64,000 nucleotides of DNA. Source: JBOGXA01 sp050694175 (GTDB lineage Bacteria; Actinomycetota; CADDZG01; WHSQ01). Each line of letters starts with the position of its first letter. Positions within the stretch are counted from its first letter, which is position 1. Below are positions 1 to 8,357 of the stretch, in pieces. The notes beneath the pieces are model-generated. The model made no database searches. It worked only from the letters and a program-made list of their open reading frames with translations, and had not been told where the DNA came from. Both the position numbers and the translations under genes were made by a program. The stretch is from contig JBOGXA010000009.1 of NCBI GenBank assembly GCA_050694175.1, positions 62,001 to 126,000 on the forward strand, in the 5' to 3' direction.

Positions 1-2
1 CG

Positions 3-434
3 GCATGCCCCGGAATGCTCCATGAGCTGGTTCGCTGCCTGTGCTCCGCAACCGGGAGTCACAATCACGCAGTGCTTGCTTACCAGCCGCGCAGCCTCGA
101 GGCGATACAAGAGCAATGTCCGGAGATAGTCCGAGTTCTGTTGCTCGATCGCATCCACCGGGCCCCCGACTTACATGTGGCCACAGCCGCGCGCATCGGT
201 GCGCGTCTAAGCCCCCACAAGGACCTCGTAGATACCCGTCTCGTCGCGCAGGCTCATTGGAATGATGTCGCCGTTTACCCCCACACCGTCAACCATCCGG
301 GCGAGATCAGACGCCTCGTGGAAGTGGGAGTCGACGGGGTCATTACCGACCTGCCCGACCATGCATTGCTGGTGCGAGGGAGGCTGACGGGACAACTATC
401 GCCCGCCGTGCCGGCATCGCGTACTCGTCGGAGA
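3..434 (+). CDS. C-terminal part of a glycerophosphodiester phosphodiesterase-like protein (partial)
   Basis: The frame is already open at the left edge, so the gene starts outside the window. The translation carries the last strands of the GDPD TIM barrel: a segment starting VLAYQPRSLEAI, then a histidine-rich stretch, then GVDGVITDLPD (about 320-355), which is the usual end of the barrel. Family members hydrolyse glycerophosphodiesters to glycerol 3-phosphate and an alcohol. The catalytic N-terminal half is not visible. After about 386 the frame stays open to 899 but runs antisense to the SCP2-like gene and loses any family resemblance, so the true stop is uncertain. A single-base indel near 370-390 would bring in a stop at 385 or 467. 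Confidence 0.55.
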
Positions 435-881
435 CTAGGGCGCCTCTGGACGATCGAAGAAGCTCATGATGCGAGCACTGAACATGAGGTCTCCCGACAC
501 CTTCAGTTTCCCCGCCATGAACAGCTGAGGGCCCTGGGCTCGGCCCCCCACCAGCTTGGCGAAGGAGACGATGTCGGTTGTGATCGCGACCTTCGGCGCG
601 TCCGTGCGACCTTTGTCGACCGCGCACGTCCCATTCGAGATGGTGACCGCGTACGCGTGCTCCGTACCCTCGTCGGCGATCACGAACTGAACGATCGCGT
701 CGACTCCCTTGGCCTTGTCGGGCAAAAACCTTTGCTTCATGCCCTCGAAGATGCGATCGAGGACTGCCTCGGTGCCCGTGGCCCTAACGACCTGGGCAAT
801 CTGCTCGTCGTCCGCAACCGCCACCAGGCCCGCGAACTGCTCCGGAGTTACCTGGGCCGGATCAATTACCGGATCAGACAT
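435..881 (-). CDS. SCP2 sterol-binding domain protein
   Basis: A 148-residue protein that looks like a stand-alone SCP2 (sterol carrier protein 2) domain. It has the typical sequence of alternating strands, a segment reading AVTISNGTCAVDKG, and the helix with KLVGGRAQGPQLFMAGKLKVSGD near the C-terminus. Such domains form a hydrophobic tunnel for lipids or acyl chains. The ligand cannot be read from the sequence. The ATG at 881 is preferred over the upstream start at 965 because it has a GGGAGG ribosome site 7 bases upstream and the extra residues have no family match. It is convergent with the GDPD fragment and divergent from the GAF-ANTAR gene. Confidence 0.82.
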   Translation of the reverse strand: MSDPVIDPAQVTPEQFAGLVAVADDEQIAQVVRATGTEAVLDRIFEGMKQRFLPDKAKGVDAIVQFVIADEGTEHAYAVTISNGTCAVDKGRTDAPKVAITTDIVSFAKLVGGRAQGPQLFMAGKLKVSGDLMFSARIMSFFDRPEAP

Positions 882-1012
882 CGTTACCTCCCGTCGTGAT
901 GGTCTCTGGAGCGATGATTCTCCCGGCGTCGCCCACTTCCTTCCCGCGAGCTCAATGTCCGACATTCGAATGGTTGGTAGCCTCCTCCCTTGACCCAGAC
1001 TGGGAAGCGACC

Positions 1013-1738
1013 ATGAGTCTCGCCGACCTGGAAAACGACGTCCTCAAGAGCCTCGGAGCACTCGGGGGCGTCCTGACCGCGGAGAGCACACTCGCCGGGG
1101 GGCTCAAGAAAATCACCCAGCTCGCCGCCGAGATGGTTCCGGGTGCGGATCACGTCGGTATCTCCCTGTTAGAGGGCGGCCCGGTAGAGACAATGGGCTC
1201 TTCGGACGGCATCGCCCGTACCGTCGACGAGATACAGCACAAGGCCGGGGAGGGGCCCTGCCTGGAATCAATTGAGCAAGACGACGTCTTCCGGGTCGAC
1301 GACCTCGACCGGGACGAGCGGTGGAAGAGCTTCGCAGCAGAGGTGCGCGCGCAGACCCCGGTCCGCAGCATCCTGGCGATCGTGCTCTGCCTGGGAGACA
1401 GCTCCATCGGGGCGCTCAACCTGTACGGCGACAAGGTCAAAGCATTCACCAACGACGATCACGGCATTGCGGCCATATTCGCATCTCAGGCCGCAGTCGT
1501 CCTTGCGGCCACCAAGCGGCGCGAGGACGATGCCCTGAAGATCCAGAACCTCCGGCAAGCCCTCAGCTCCCGCGACGTGATCGGTCAAGCCAAAGGAATC
1601 CTGATGGCGCGCGAGAGCTGTACGGACGAGGAGGCGTTCGCCATGCTGAGCGCCGCTTCCCAGAAGCTAAACGTGAAGCTGCGCGAGATCGCTCAGCTCG
1701 TAATCGACGACATCGAATCCGAGGCCGGATCTCGATAG
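1013..1738 (+). CDS. GAF and ANTAR domain transcription antitermination regulator
   Basis: A 241-residue protein with a GAF domain at about 20-165 and an ANTAR domain at about 175-232. The ANTAR part shows the three-helix pattern with LRQALSSRDVIGQAKGILM and then EEAFAMLSAASQ. ANTAR domains bind paired hairpins in nascent RNA and prevent termination. The GAF domain is the likely sensor. This architecture is common in Actinomycetota. The start at 1013 (MSLADLEN) begins at the first family-like residues. The longer frame back to 896 overlaps the promoter side of the SCP2-like gene. No target hairpin pair was identified here, and it stands alone between the SCP2-like gene and the convergent molybdate operon. 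Confidence 0.82.
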   Translation: MSLADLENDVLKSLGALGGVLTAESTLAGGLKKITQLAAEMVPGADHVGISLLEGGPVETMGSSDGIARTVDEIQHKAGEGPCLESIEQDDVFRVDDLDRDERWKSFAAEVRAQTPVRSILAIVLCLGDSSIGALNLYGDKVKAFTNDDHGIAAIFASQAAVVLAATKRREDDALKIQNLRQALSSRDVIGQAKGILMARESCTDEEAFAMLSAASQKLNVKLREIAQLVIDDIESEAGSR

Positions 1739-1750
1739 TGGGTCGAGGAT

Positions 1751-2818
1751 CTAGTCCGGATACACGGTCACTTCGGAAGCCTTGACCGACACCCAGATGT
1801 CGTCACCGCGGCGTAGCGACATCTGATCGACTGCCCGACGCGTGATCTCGGCGACTATTGGGATGGTGCCCTCCACCCGTGCGCGCACTCGCTCGCCGTC
1901 GGTGTCGAGCGCGCCGAGGTGACCGCGCCACACGTTGCGCGGACTCCCTTCCGGTCGTGTTCGGTGAAGGGCGACCGCACGAGGATGGATGACCGCGAAG
2001 ACCGGCCCATCCTCTGCGTGTTGAACCATCAGGTTGTTGCCGGCATCCAGGTCGACACGACCTCCCGTGGCGGTCCCTCGATACAGATTGATCCCGACAA
2101 GATCGGCAACATAGAAGGAGCGCGGACGCGACCGCAGCTCGTCCATTGTGCCTTCCTGGACGATGCGTCCCTCCTCCATGATCACCAGTCGGTCGGCCAG
2201 AGCCAGGGCGTCGAGCGGATCGTGCGTGACCAGCAACCGCGTTCCATCGAAGGAGGCCAGGTGGTTTCGGAGATCGCGTCTCACCTCCGCACGGCTGCGT
2301 GCGTCGAGAGCCGCCAGCGGCTCGTCGAGGAGCAGAACTCTGGGACCGAACGCGAACGCGCGCGCCAGTGCAACGCGCTGCGCCTGCCCACCCGAGAGAG
2401 CGCGCGGACGATTCGACTCGTAACCCGCCAGCCCCACGCGGTCGATCCATTGCTGCGCGGACGCGCGGGCGCGGGCGCGCGGCATGCCGCGCGCCCGCAG
2501 ACCAAAAGCAACGTTCTCGAGCACGCTTAGATGTGGGAACAGTAGGTAATCCTGAAAGACGAAGCCGATGGGACGGCGATCGATAGGAACCCGCCACCCA
2601 GTCCTCGAGTCCTCCAGAACCTGTTCGTCGACCGAGACCCTGCCCTCCTCGATCGGTGTGAGACCCGCGATCGCTCGCAGAAGGGTGGTCTTCCCCGCAC
2701 CGTTGGGTCCCAGCAGCGCGACCATCTCACCATCCTCGATGGCGAGCGATGCATCAAGAAGGAGGTCCCCGACCCGGGTCCTGACAGAAGCCCTGAGGCT
2801 CACGACGGCCCGAGCCAT
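1751..2818 (-). CDS. modC: Molybdate ABC transporter ATP-binding protein
   Basis: A 355-residue ABC ATPase. Walker A GPNGAGKTT lies at 37-45, the signature LSGGQAQR near 140, Walker B VLLLDEPLAALD near 160, and the switch histidine in VTHDPLDAL. The C-terminal 70 residues fit a TOBE/Mop molybdate-binding domain, as in ModC. It powers import of molybdate (or tungstate) through ModB. It is the last gene of a four-gene operon and its first 19 bases overlap the end of modB. Length and domain order are normal for the family. Specificity for molybdate rests on the adjacent TOBE-type regulator and ModA-like binding protein. Confidence 0.9.
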   Translation of the reverse strand: MARAVVSLRASVRTRVGDLLLDASLAIEDGEMVALLGPNGAGKTTLLRAIAGLTPIEEGRVSVDEQVLEDSRTGWRVPIDRRPIGFVFQDYLLFPHLSVLENVAFGLRARGMPRARARASAQQWIDRVGLAGYESNRPRALSGGQAQRVALARAFAFGPRVLLLDEPLAALDARSRAEVRRDLRNHLASFDGTRLLVTHDPLDALALADRLVIMEEGRIVQEGTMDELRSRPRSFYVADLVGINLYRGTATGGRVDLDAGNNLMVQHAEDGPVFAVIHPRAVALHRTRPEGSPRNVWRGHLGALDTDGERVRARVEGTIPIVAEITRRAVDQMSLRRGDDIWVSVKASEVTVYPD

Positions 2819-3612
2819 CGATCGCGCAATAGCACGAGAACAACAAGCGAGACGGCGACGAGCACAAGGCTGATCGCGATCGCCCCGTCAACATCTTTCT
2901 GGAGCTGTGTATAGACGGCTATGGGAATGGTCTGTGTGCGGCCGGGCAGGTTTCCCGCGAATGTGATGGTGGCACCGAACTCGCCCAGAGCGCGCGCCCA
3001 CGCAAGAACCGCACCCGACCACAGCCCGGGGGCAATCAGTGGGAGTGTCACCCGCCTAAATCGCGTCCAGCTGCCCGCTCCGAGCGAGGCCGCAGCGTCC
3101 TCGTAGCGCGTGTCCATCGAGCGCAGAGACGCTTCGACGGTCAGCACGAAGAACGGCATCGCAACGAATGCTTCGGCGATCACGACCGCCGCCGGTGTGC
3201 CGAACAGCGTGAAACCGAACCCAGAGTTCAACCACTTCCCCACGATGCCGAGGCGACCGAGGGCGAGCAAGAGGGCAACGCCACCGACAACAGGTGGCAA
3301 TACCAGCGGCAAAGTCGTCAGCCCTCGGAGGAGCGACCGGCCCGGGAAGTCGGCGCGCGCCAGCAGCCACGCGAGTGGAAGCCCCAACACAATCACCGAG
3401 GCGGTCGCTCCCAGGGACGCCACCATCGACAGACCGATAGCCGACCGGACATCATCGGAAGAGAGGTAGTAGCCGAGATCGGCCCACGGCGCACGCAGGA
3501 CCAGCGCGACGAGTGGCAGCGCGAGGAAAGCCGCCGCGAACCCCCCCACGACCACCAAAGGAAAAGGGTCCCCGCGGGAACCGGAGACTCCGGGCCTCGG
3601 CCGTGCACTCAT
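2800..3612 (-). CDS. modB: Molybdate ABC transporter permease
   Basis: A 270-residue integral membrane protein with about six hydrophobic helices. The ABC-permease EAA loop is visible as EDAAASLGAGSWTRFRRVTL, which contacts the ATPase. Family members form the homodimeric channel for molybdate entry. The ATG at 3612 overlaps the stop of modA by four bases, and the 3' end overlaps modC, so the three are very likely translationally coupled. The N-terminal 20 residues before the first helix are a little longer than usual. An internal start is possible but no better ribosome site was seen. Confidence 0.9.
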   Translation of the reverse strand: MSARPRPGVSGSRGDPFPLVVVGGFAAAFLALPLVALVLRAPWADLGYYLSSDDVRSAIGLSMVASLGATASVIVLGLPLAWLLARADFPGRSLLRGLTTLPLVLPPVVGGVALLLALGRLGIVGKWLNSGFGFTLFGTPAAVVIAEAFVAMPFFVLTVEASLRSMDTRYEDAAASLGAGSWTRFRRVTLPLIAPGLWSGAVLAWARALGEFGATITFAGNLPGRTQTIPIAVYTQLQKDVDGAIAISLVLVAVSLVVLVLLRDRWLGPS

Positions 3613-4364
3613 GGCGGGAGAAAGCCGTGGCGGTCCAGTATGCGGCCCGCTCGATCCGACAGCACGAATGCAACAAAGTCGGCGGCGGCTTCATTGGATC
3701 CCGTCACCGTCGCGATCGGGTACGTGGCCACGACGTTCTGCCCGGCCTGGATGGCGATCCCCGTCACGCCGTCGCCGGCCGCGAGTACGTCCGTCGCGTA
3801 AGCGATCCCTGCGTCGGCTTCGCCCACCTGGACGCGCGTGACTACCGCCTTGACCTCGAGTTCGAGGGAGTCCGGCTCGACCTGAACGCCTGCCTTCGAA
3901 AGGATCTCTCCGGCATAGCGACCTGCCGGACAGTCCTGGTCACACAGGGAGACGACGAGGTCGTCGTCGGCGAGATCGGCGAGGTTACGCACGGCTCCGG
4001 GATTGCCGGCTGGCACAATGATCGCGAGCTCGTTGTGAGCGAAAGTCTGCGGCTCGGACTCGACGAGGTCTTGGTCGATCAGGCGCTGCATGTTGGGTTC
4101 GTCGGCAGAAGCAAAGACGTCAGCCCGAGCGCCCTCCTCGATCTGAGTCGCGAGGTCCGATGAACCCAGGAAGTTGAATCGCACGACGACTCCGGGATTG
4201 CCTTCCTGGTAGGCCCTCCCGATCTCCTCAAACGCGTCCGTCAGCGATCCGGCCGCGAACACGGATAGCTCGGTCGTGCTTCCGTTCCCGGACGGTTCGG
4301 AGCCCTCGCCGCAGGCCGCCGCGATCGAACCCGCCGTCAGGATGAGAGCAATTCGCGTCCCCAC
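3609..4364 (-). CDS. modA: Molybdate-binding lipoprotein
   Basis: A 251-residue periplasmic-type binding protein that captures molybdate for ModBC. The GTG at 4364 is chosen because it follows AAGGGTGAGG and gives a short signal ending in the lipobox AAAC (Cys18). The ATG-initiated version from 4469 would add an unrelated Ser/Arg-rich leader. Family features are LSVFAAGSLTDAFEEI near the start of the mature protein, the ADVFASAD segment, and VTGIAIQAGQNVVATYPI towards the end. It starts 7 bases after the modR stop and overlaps modB by 4 bases. Confidence 0.9.
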   Translation of the reverse strand: MGTRIALILTAGSIAAACGEGSEPSGNGSTTELSVFAAGSLTDAFEEIGRAYQEGNPGVVVRFNFLGSSDLATQIEEGARADVFASADEPNMQRLIDQDLVESEPQTFAHNELAIIVPAGNPGAVRNLADLADDDLVVSLCDQDCPAGRYAGEILSKAGVQVEPDSLELEVKAVVTRVQVGEADAGIAYATDVLAAGDGVTGIAIQAGQNVVATYPIATVTGSNEAAADFVAFVLSDRAGRILDRHGFLPP

Positions 4365-4371
4365 GCGATCC

Positions 4372-4773
4372 TCACCCTTCCGCGGGCAGCTCGACGACGA
4401 CGTGCGTCGCCTTGACGGCCGCGACCGCGAGCACGCCGGGAGCGAGCTCGAGCTCTTCGGCCGCTTCACGCGACATCAGCGATACAACGCGAAACGGACC
4501 GGCCTGCATCTCGACCTGCGCCATGACGCCGTCTTTGACGACCCGGGTAACGATCCCGGTGAAACGGTTTCGAGCCGATTGCGCGGCGATCGCGTCGGGC
4601 TCATGGATCTCGGTGAGGGCAGCGGCTATGCGCGCCAGATCGGTGCCGTGGACGATGCGATGCCCGCCCTCGGTGCGCCTCGTCGGAAGGCGTCCCGCAT
4701 CGGCCCACCGGCGCAGGGTGTCGACGCTCACCCCCAAGATGCGCGCCGCCTCTCCCATCCTGAAATCCTGCAT
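4372..4773 (-). CDS. MerR-type helix-turn-helix regulator with TOBE molybdate-binding domain
   Basis: A 133-residue protein. Residues 5-45 are a MerR-like DNA-binding helix-turn-helix (MGEAARILGVSVDTLRRWAD, then a basic wing). Residues 67-133 are a TOBE/Mop domain of the kind that binds molybdate. It is a compact alternative to ModE, which joins a winged helix to two Mop domains. As first gene of the molybdate operon it probably represses or tunes modABC according to molybdate level. The start at 4773 is the first family-like Met. The short palindrome CCTATAGG (4784-4791) overlaps its probable -10 and leaves a very short leader. It could be the operator. Confidence 0.8.
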   Translation of the reverse strand: MQDFRMGEAARILGVSVDTLRRWADAGRLPTRRTEGGHRIVHGTDLARIAAALTEIHEPDAIAAQSARNRFTGIVTRVVKDGVMAQVEMQAGPFRVVSLMSREAAEELELAPGVLAVAAVKATHVVVELPAEG

Positions 4774-4812
4774 TTGCACAGATCCTATAGGCATATTGGC
4801 GATGAATACCCC

Positions 4813-5328
4813 ATGTTCTGTGCTCAGGGGGTGGCTCATCAGGCGGCCGTCGAGTGTCTGGCCGCCCGGAGTGATCTGGTCGAGCCACGGGACGTGCGGA
4901 TTGTCGAGAGAATGATCCGCGAATCGAAGACGTGGGCTCTTGTCGACGGACTCGCCACAACCGCCGTCGGGAATCTCGTTCGGCGGCCCGAGGTGAATAA
5001 GGTGCTGGACCGATGGGTCGAGGACGACGATTTCTGGCTGCGCCGGTCGGCACTCCTCGCGTTGCTCAAGCCGCTGCGGGCTGGGGCCGGCGACTTCGAT
5101 CGGTTCGCCCGCTATGCGGATTCCATGCTCGAAGAAAAAGAGTTCTTCATCCGCAAAGCAGTCGGGTGGGTACTGAGAGAAACCTCTAAGAAGCAACCGC
5201 AGCTCGTCTTCGATTGGCTGTTGCCCCGCGCCGGGCGCGCGTCCGGGGTCACAGTCCGAGAGGCCGTCAAGTACCTGCCCCCGGAAAAAACGTGTCGGAT
5301 CATCGCCGTGTATGAGCGAGGACGGTGA
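4813..5328 (+). CDS. DNA alkylation repeat (AlkD-like) protein, N-terminally truncated
   Basis: A 171-residue frame matching the C-terminal two thirds of AlkD-type DNA alkylation repeat proteins. Recognisable pieces are a helix with ESKTWALVDGLATTAVGN, then RWVEDDDFWLRRSALLALL, then EKEFFIRKAVGWVLRETSKK. Family members flip or shelter N3- and N7-alkylated bases and are usually about 220-240 residues. Here about 60-70 N-terminal residues are missing, because the region upstream of 4813 is the promoter side and coding strand of the molybdate operon. No good ribosome site precedes 4813. It may be a decayed gene or a shortened one still translated. Confidence 0.6.
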   Translation: MFCAQGVAHQAAVECLAARSDLVEPRDVRIVERMIRESKTWALVDGLATTAVGNLVRRPEVNKVLDRWVEDDDFWLRRSALLALLKPLRAGAGDFDRFARYADSMLEEKEFFIRKAVGWVLRETSKKQPQLVFDWLLPRAGRASGVTVREAVKYLPPEKTCRIIAVYERGR

Positions 5329-5346
5329 GGGCGCGCTGGACGATGC

Positions 5347-6135
5347 TCAGGGGTCAAGCGGGCCCGCGAACAGCGAGAAGCTGGCGCCCTGCGGATCGGT
5401 GACCACCGCGATGCGGCCCTGCGGAACGTCCGTGGGTGGCATTAGCACGTTGCCACCGAGCTCCTGAACGCGGGCGGTGGACTTGTCTGTGTCCTCGGCC
5501 ACGAAGTACGGGGCCCAATGGGGCGGGAAACCGGAGGACTCGGTCGAGAGCGGCATGATCCCGCCGTTCGCCCTGTCGCCGACCTTGACGATCGTGTAGG
5601 TGCCGGCCGGGCCCATGTCGTTGTCCTCGGCGCCCCATCCGAAGAGGTCGACGTAGAAGCGGGCGGCCGCGGGCTGATCCGTAGTACGGAGCTCGACCCA
5701 GCTCAGGGCGCCGGGAACATTGACGAGCTGCGCGCCAACGTGGGCCCGAGGCTCCCACAGGGCGACGGCCGCGCCCTGGGGGTCCGCGAGCACCGCCATC
5801 CGGCCCGAGTCCAAGACGTCCGCCGGCTCTTGCAAAACCGTGGCGCCCAGTCCACGGGCTGTTGTCGTCGACTCGTCCACGTTCGCGACCGTGATGTAAG
5901 AGAGCCAGGTGGGCGGGATTCCCTGCGCGCGTTGCTCCGCGAGCTGCTCGTAACAGGCCGCGACGCTCTTGCCGTTGATCATGAACATCGTATACGTCGC
6001 GATCCCATTGGCGAACATGTCCTCGAATTCCCAATGGAACAGGCCGGAGTAGAAGGACTTCGCGCCCTCGACGTCTGTGGTGGCGAGATCGACCCACGAA
6101 AAGGTCCCGGGTGAGTATTCCGCGCGTTCTCCCAT
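5347..6135 (-). CDS. Two-domain VOC family (glyoxalase-like) protein
   Basis: A 262-residue protein made of two tandem VOC modules (about 8-125 and 135-258), each beginning with a segment such as PGTFSWVDLATTDVEGAKSF or PGALSWVELRTTDQPAAARF. VOC proteins are metal-dependent lyases, isomerases or dioxygenases, or act as antibiotic-binding proteins. Substrate cannot be read from sequence. This subtype resembles the widespread actinobacterial glyoxalase-like proteins. The start is firm: AAGGAGG lies 7 bases upstream of the ATG at 6135. It is the first gene downstream of the response regulator, 35 bases away on the same strand, and might be read from the same message. Confidence 0.85.
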   Translation of the reverse strand: MGERAEYSPGTFSWVDLATTDVEGAKSFYSGLFHWEFEDMFANGIATYTMFMINGKSVAACYEQLAEQRAQGIPPTWLSYITVANVDESTTTARGLGATVLQEPADVLDSGRMAVLADPQGAAVALWEPRAHVGAQLVNVPGALSWVELRTTDQPAAARFYVDLFGWGAEDNDMGPAGTYTIVKVGDRANGGIMPLSTESSGFPPHWAPYFVAEDTDKSTARVQELGGNVLMPPTDVPQGRIAVVTDPQGASFSLFAGPLDP

Positions 6136-6169
6136 TTGCGCCTCCTTAGTCCATCGAGTCGTCTATCGA

Positions 6170-6841
6170 TCATCCCGAGTCGTGGCTCTCGAGCCGGTAG
6201 CCCATGCCTCTGACGGTCTTGAGGAGCTCACCGCCCAGTTTCCGTCGCAAGTAGCCGACGTAGACGTCGACGATGTTGGAACCGGGATCGTAGTCGTAGC
6301 CCCATACATTGCTGAGTAGCTGCTCGCGAGTAAGAACCTGGCCCGGGTGACGGAAGAACATCTCTGCGAGGGCGAACTCGCGTGCGCTGAGTTCCACCGT
6401 CCGGTCCGCATGAGTCAGTCGCCTTGTCCGGAGATCGAGGGTTGCATCACCGACGCGCAAGACGGTTGCCTCGGGAGACCGATCCTCCCGTAGCCTGACG
6501 CGGACCCGCGCCAAGAGCTCCTCGAAGCGAAACGGTTTTGGTACGTAGTCGTTGGCGCCGCCCTCGAGGCCCTGGACCGTGTCGGACACACTGTCCCTCG
6601 CGGTCAGAATGATCACCGGGATGTTCTTGTCCCGGGTCCGCAACTCCTCGAGGACCTCAAAGCCGTCTTTGTCGGGCAGACCGATGTCCAGGATTACGAG
6701 GTCGAACTCACCCGAGCGGATCATCACAAGAGCGTCGTTGCCCTTGTCCGTCACGGTAGGAGCGAAGCCGTTCGCCGTCAGTCCCTTCTCGAGGAACGAG
6801 GAGATGCGGGGCTCGTCCTCGACGATGAGAACCCGTCTCAT
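6170..6841 (-). CDS. OmpR/PhoB-family response regulator
   Basis: A 223-residue two-domain regulator. The receiver domain (1-115) has the acidic pair in VEDEPR, phospho-acceptor Asp52 in LVILDIGLPD, the Thr in LTARD and the Lys in VPKPF. The winged-helix output domain (about 128-220) ends with VDVYVGYLRRKL and GYRLES. It starts 7 bases after the kinase stop, so the two form one unit. The family binds direct repeats about 11 bp apart. Such repeats occur upstream of this operon and of three nearby genes, which makes it the best candidate regulator for them (see boxes at 8710, 8780, 9818 and 15990). Confidence 0.92.
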   Translation of the reverse strand: MRRVLIVEDEPRISSFLEKGLTANGFAPTVTDKGNDALVMIRSGEFDLVILDIGLPDKDGFEVLEELRTRDKNIPVIILTARDSVSDTVQGLEGGANDYVPKPFRFEELLARVRVRLREDRSPEATVLRVGDATLDLRTRRLTHADRTVELSAREFALAEMFFRHPGQVLTREQLLSNVWGYDYDPGSNIVDVYVGYLRRKLGGELLKTVRGMGYRLESHDSG

Positions 6842-6848
6842 GGCTCGA

Positions 6849-8357
6849 TCACCACGTCCTGGGTCGGGGTTGGTCGACTGGGATCACCACTGTGAACGTT
6901 GCTCCCTTCCCGGGACGGCTCCGGAGCTCGACGCGGCCTTGGTGAGCGTTCGCGATGGCCTTCACTATGGACAGCCCAAGTCCCGCGCCGTCCGAACGAC
7001 GCGCCCCCTTACCTCGGCGGAAGCGGTCGAAGATGTGCTCTTGCTCCTCGAGTGAAAGCCCGGGCCCGGAGTCGGTGACCCAGAACCGCGCCTCGCCGTT
7101 GGAAACCGAGCTGCCGAGGGTAATGAGATCACCGTCTTCGGTATGTTGCGCCGCGTTCTCTGCGAGCTGCATGACCGCCTGGGTCAGCCGCTGGCGGTCG
7201 GCGACTATCCGGCCCACGCCCACCTGGTCGACTTCCCATTGCCTGGTCGCGAGAGCCCCGGCCTTCGTTGTGAGCTCATCGGTAAGGGTAGAGACATCCA
7301 CCGTCTCGAGATCGAGGAAGTCGGGGCGCTCGGACCGCGCGAGCAGCAGCAAATCCGTGACGAACCGGCTCATTCGCTCGAGCTCATCCATGACCACCAA
7401 CAGCGTTCTGCGCCGCTCCTCTTTGTCGTCACCCATGACCTCGAGTTGTCCTCGGATGATCGTGATCGGAGTCCTCAGTTCGTGGCCGGCGTCGTCGATG
7501 AAGCGCCGTTGCGCGGCGAAGGCGTTTTCGAGCCGGTCGAGCATCTCGTTGAAGGTCTCGGCGAGCTGCGCTATTTCGTCTTCGCCCTCGACGTCAATGC
7601 GTCTTCTCAGATCCGATTCCGAAATGCTCAAGGCCGTGTCCCGGACCTTCTTGACCGGCGTCAGAACCTTGGTTGCCATTCGCCATGCAAGAAGGGATCC
7701 AAAGAGCAGGGTCACGCCGCCGGCAGCCGCGGCCCCCATGATCGCCGGGTCCGTCTCCGTTCGCTCGAGATCCCGGAAGATTGCGGCCACGAACACGCCT
7801 CTTGCCTCCCCCCCCGCGCGCAGCGGCACTGCGATGTACTCGACCGCGCCCTCAGGCGTGTCCACGCGGCCCCGGTCCGACTGTGTCAGATCCGACCACC
7901 GGGCCACAAGGCTTGGGTCTTCGTTCAACAGATAGGGGGCAACCTGGCGGCTGCGCAGGTAAAACGTACCGTCGACGAATGTAACCAGCGCCTCATTGCG
8001 CGACGGGATGTTCCGCTGCAGGAAGACCTCAAAGATCCTCTTGACGCGGCCGCTGAACGGTCTGCCAGTTTCGGGATCGTTCCCGTTGGCCAGCCTCCTC
8101 AGTTCCTTGGCCTCCTGGACGAGCTCGCGGTCTATCCGCTGGTCCAGTCGCTGCAACAGGATCCCTCGAACGACGATGACGGAGCTCAGTGTTGCAAGGG
8201 TGAGCAGCCCCACGAACGAGGCCAGCAGGCGCCAGCGGATGCCGGCCAGGATCGTGACGTGCCTCCCGCCGCGATCGGAGGTGGTCGCTTCCTCAGTAGC
8301 CCGCTCGGCGTCCGGAGGCGGTGCGGGCGTCTCAGTCGTCGTCGTCTCCGCCGTCAT
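6849..8357 (-). CDS. Membrane sensor histidine kinase
   Basis: About 502 residues. An N-terminal transmembrane helix (LASFVGLLTLATLSSVIVV) is followed by an extracytoplasmic region of about 130 residues, a second helix, a HAMP linker, the H-box DDAGHELRTPITII, N-box LAENAAQHT, G1 DSGPGLS and G2 GAGLGLSIVK. It pairs with the regulator just downstream. The start is difficult: the frame opens at a GTG at 8447 and has ATGs at 8399, 8393, 8375 and 8357, the last three inside an 18-bp tandem repeat. The ATGs at 8375 and 8357 each have GGAG six bases upstream. 8357 is the shortest plausible choice. All overlap the upstream Asp-rich protein in another frame, suggesting coupled translation. Confidence 0.88.
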   Translation of the reverse strand: MTAETTTTETPAPPPDAERATEEATTSDRGGRHVTILAGIRWRLLASFVGLLTLATLSSVIVVRGILLQRLDQRIDRELVQEAKELRRLANGNDPETGRPFSGRVKRIFEVFLQRNIPSRNEALVTFVDGTFYLRSRQVAPYLLNEDPSLVARWSDLTQSDRGRVDTPEGAVEYIAVPLRAGGEARGVFVAAIFRDLERTETDPAIMGAAAAGGVTLLFGSLLAWRMATKVLTPVKKVRDTALSISESDLRRRIDVEGEDEIAQLAETFNEMLDRLENAFAAQRRFIDDAGHELRTPITIIRGQLEVMGDDKEERRRTLLVVMDELERMSRFVTDLLLLARSERPDFLDLETVDVSTLTDELTTKAGALATRQWEVDQVGVGRIVADRQRLTQAVMQLAENAAQHTEDGDLITLGSSVSNGEARFWVTDSGPGLSLEEQEHIFDRFRRGKGARRSDGAGLGLSIVKAIANAHQGRVELRSRPGKGATFTVVIPVDQPRPRTW

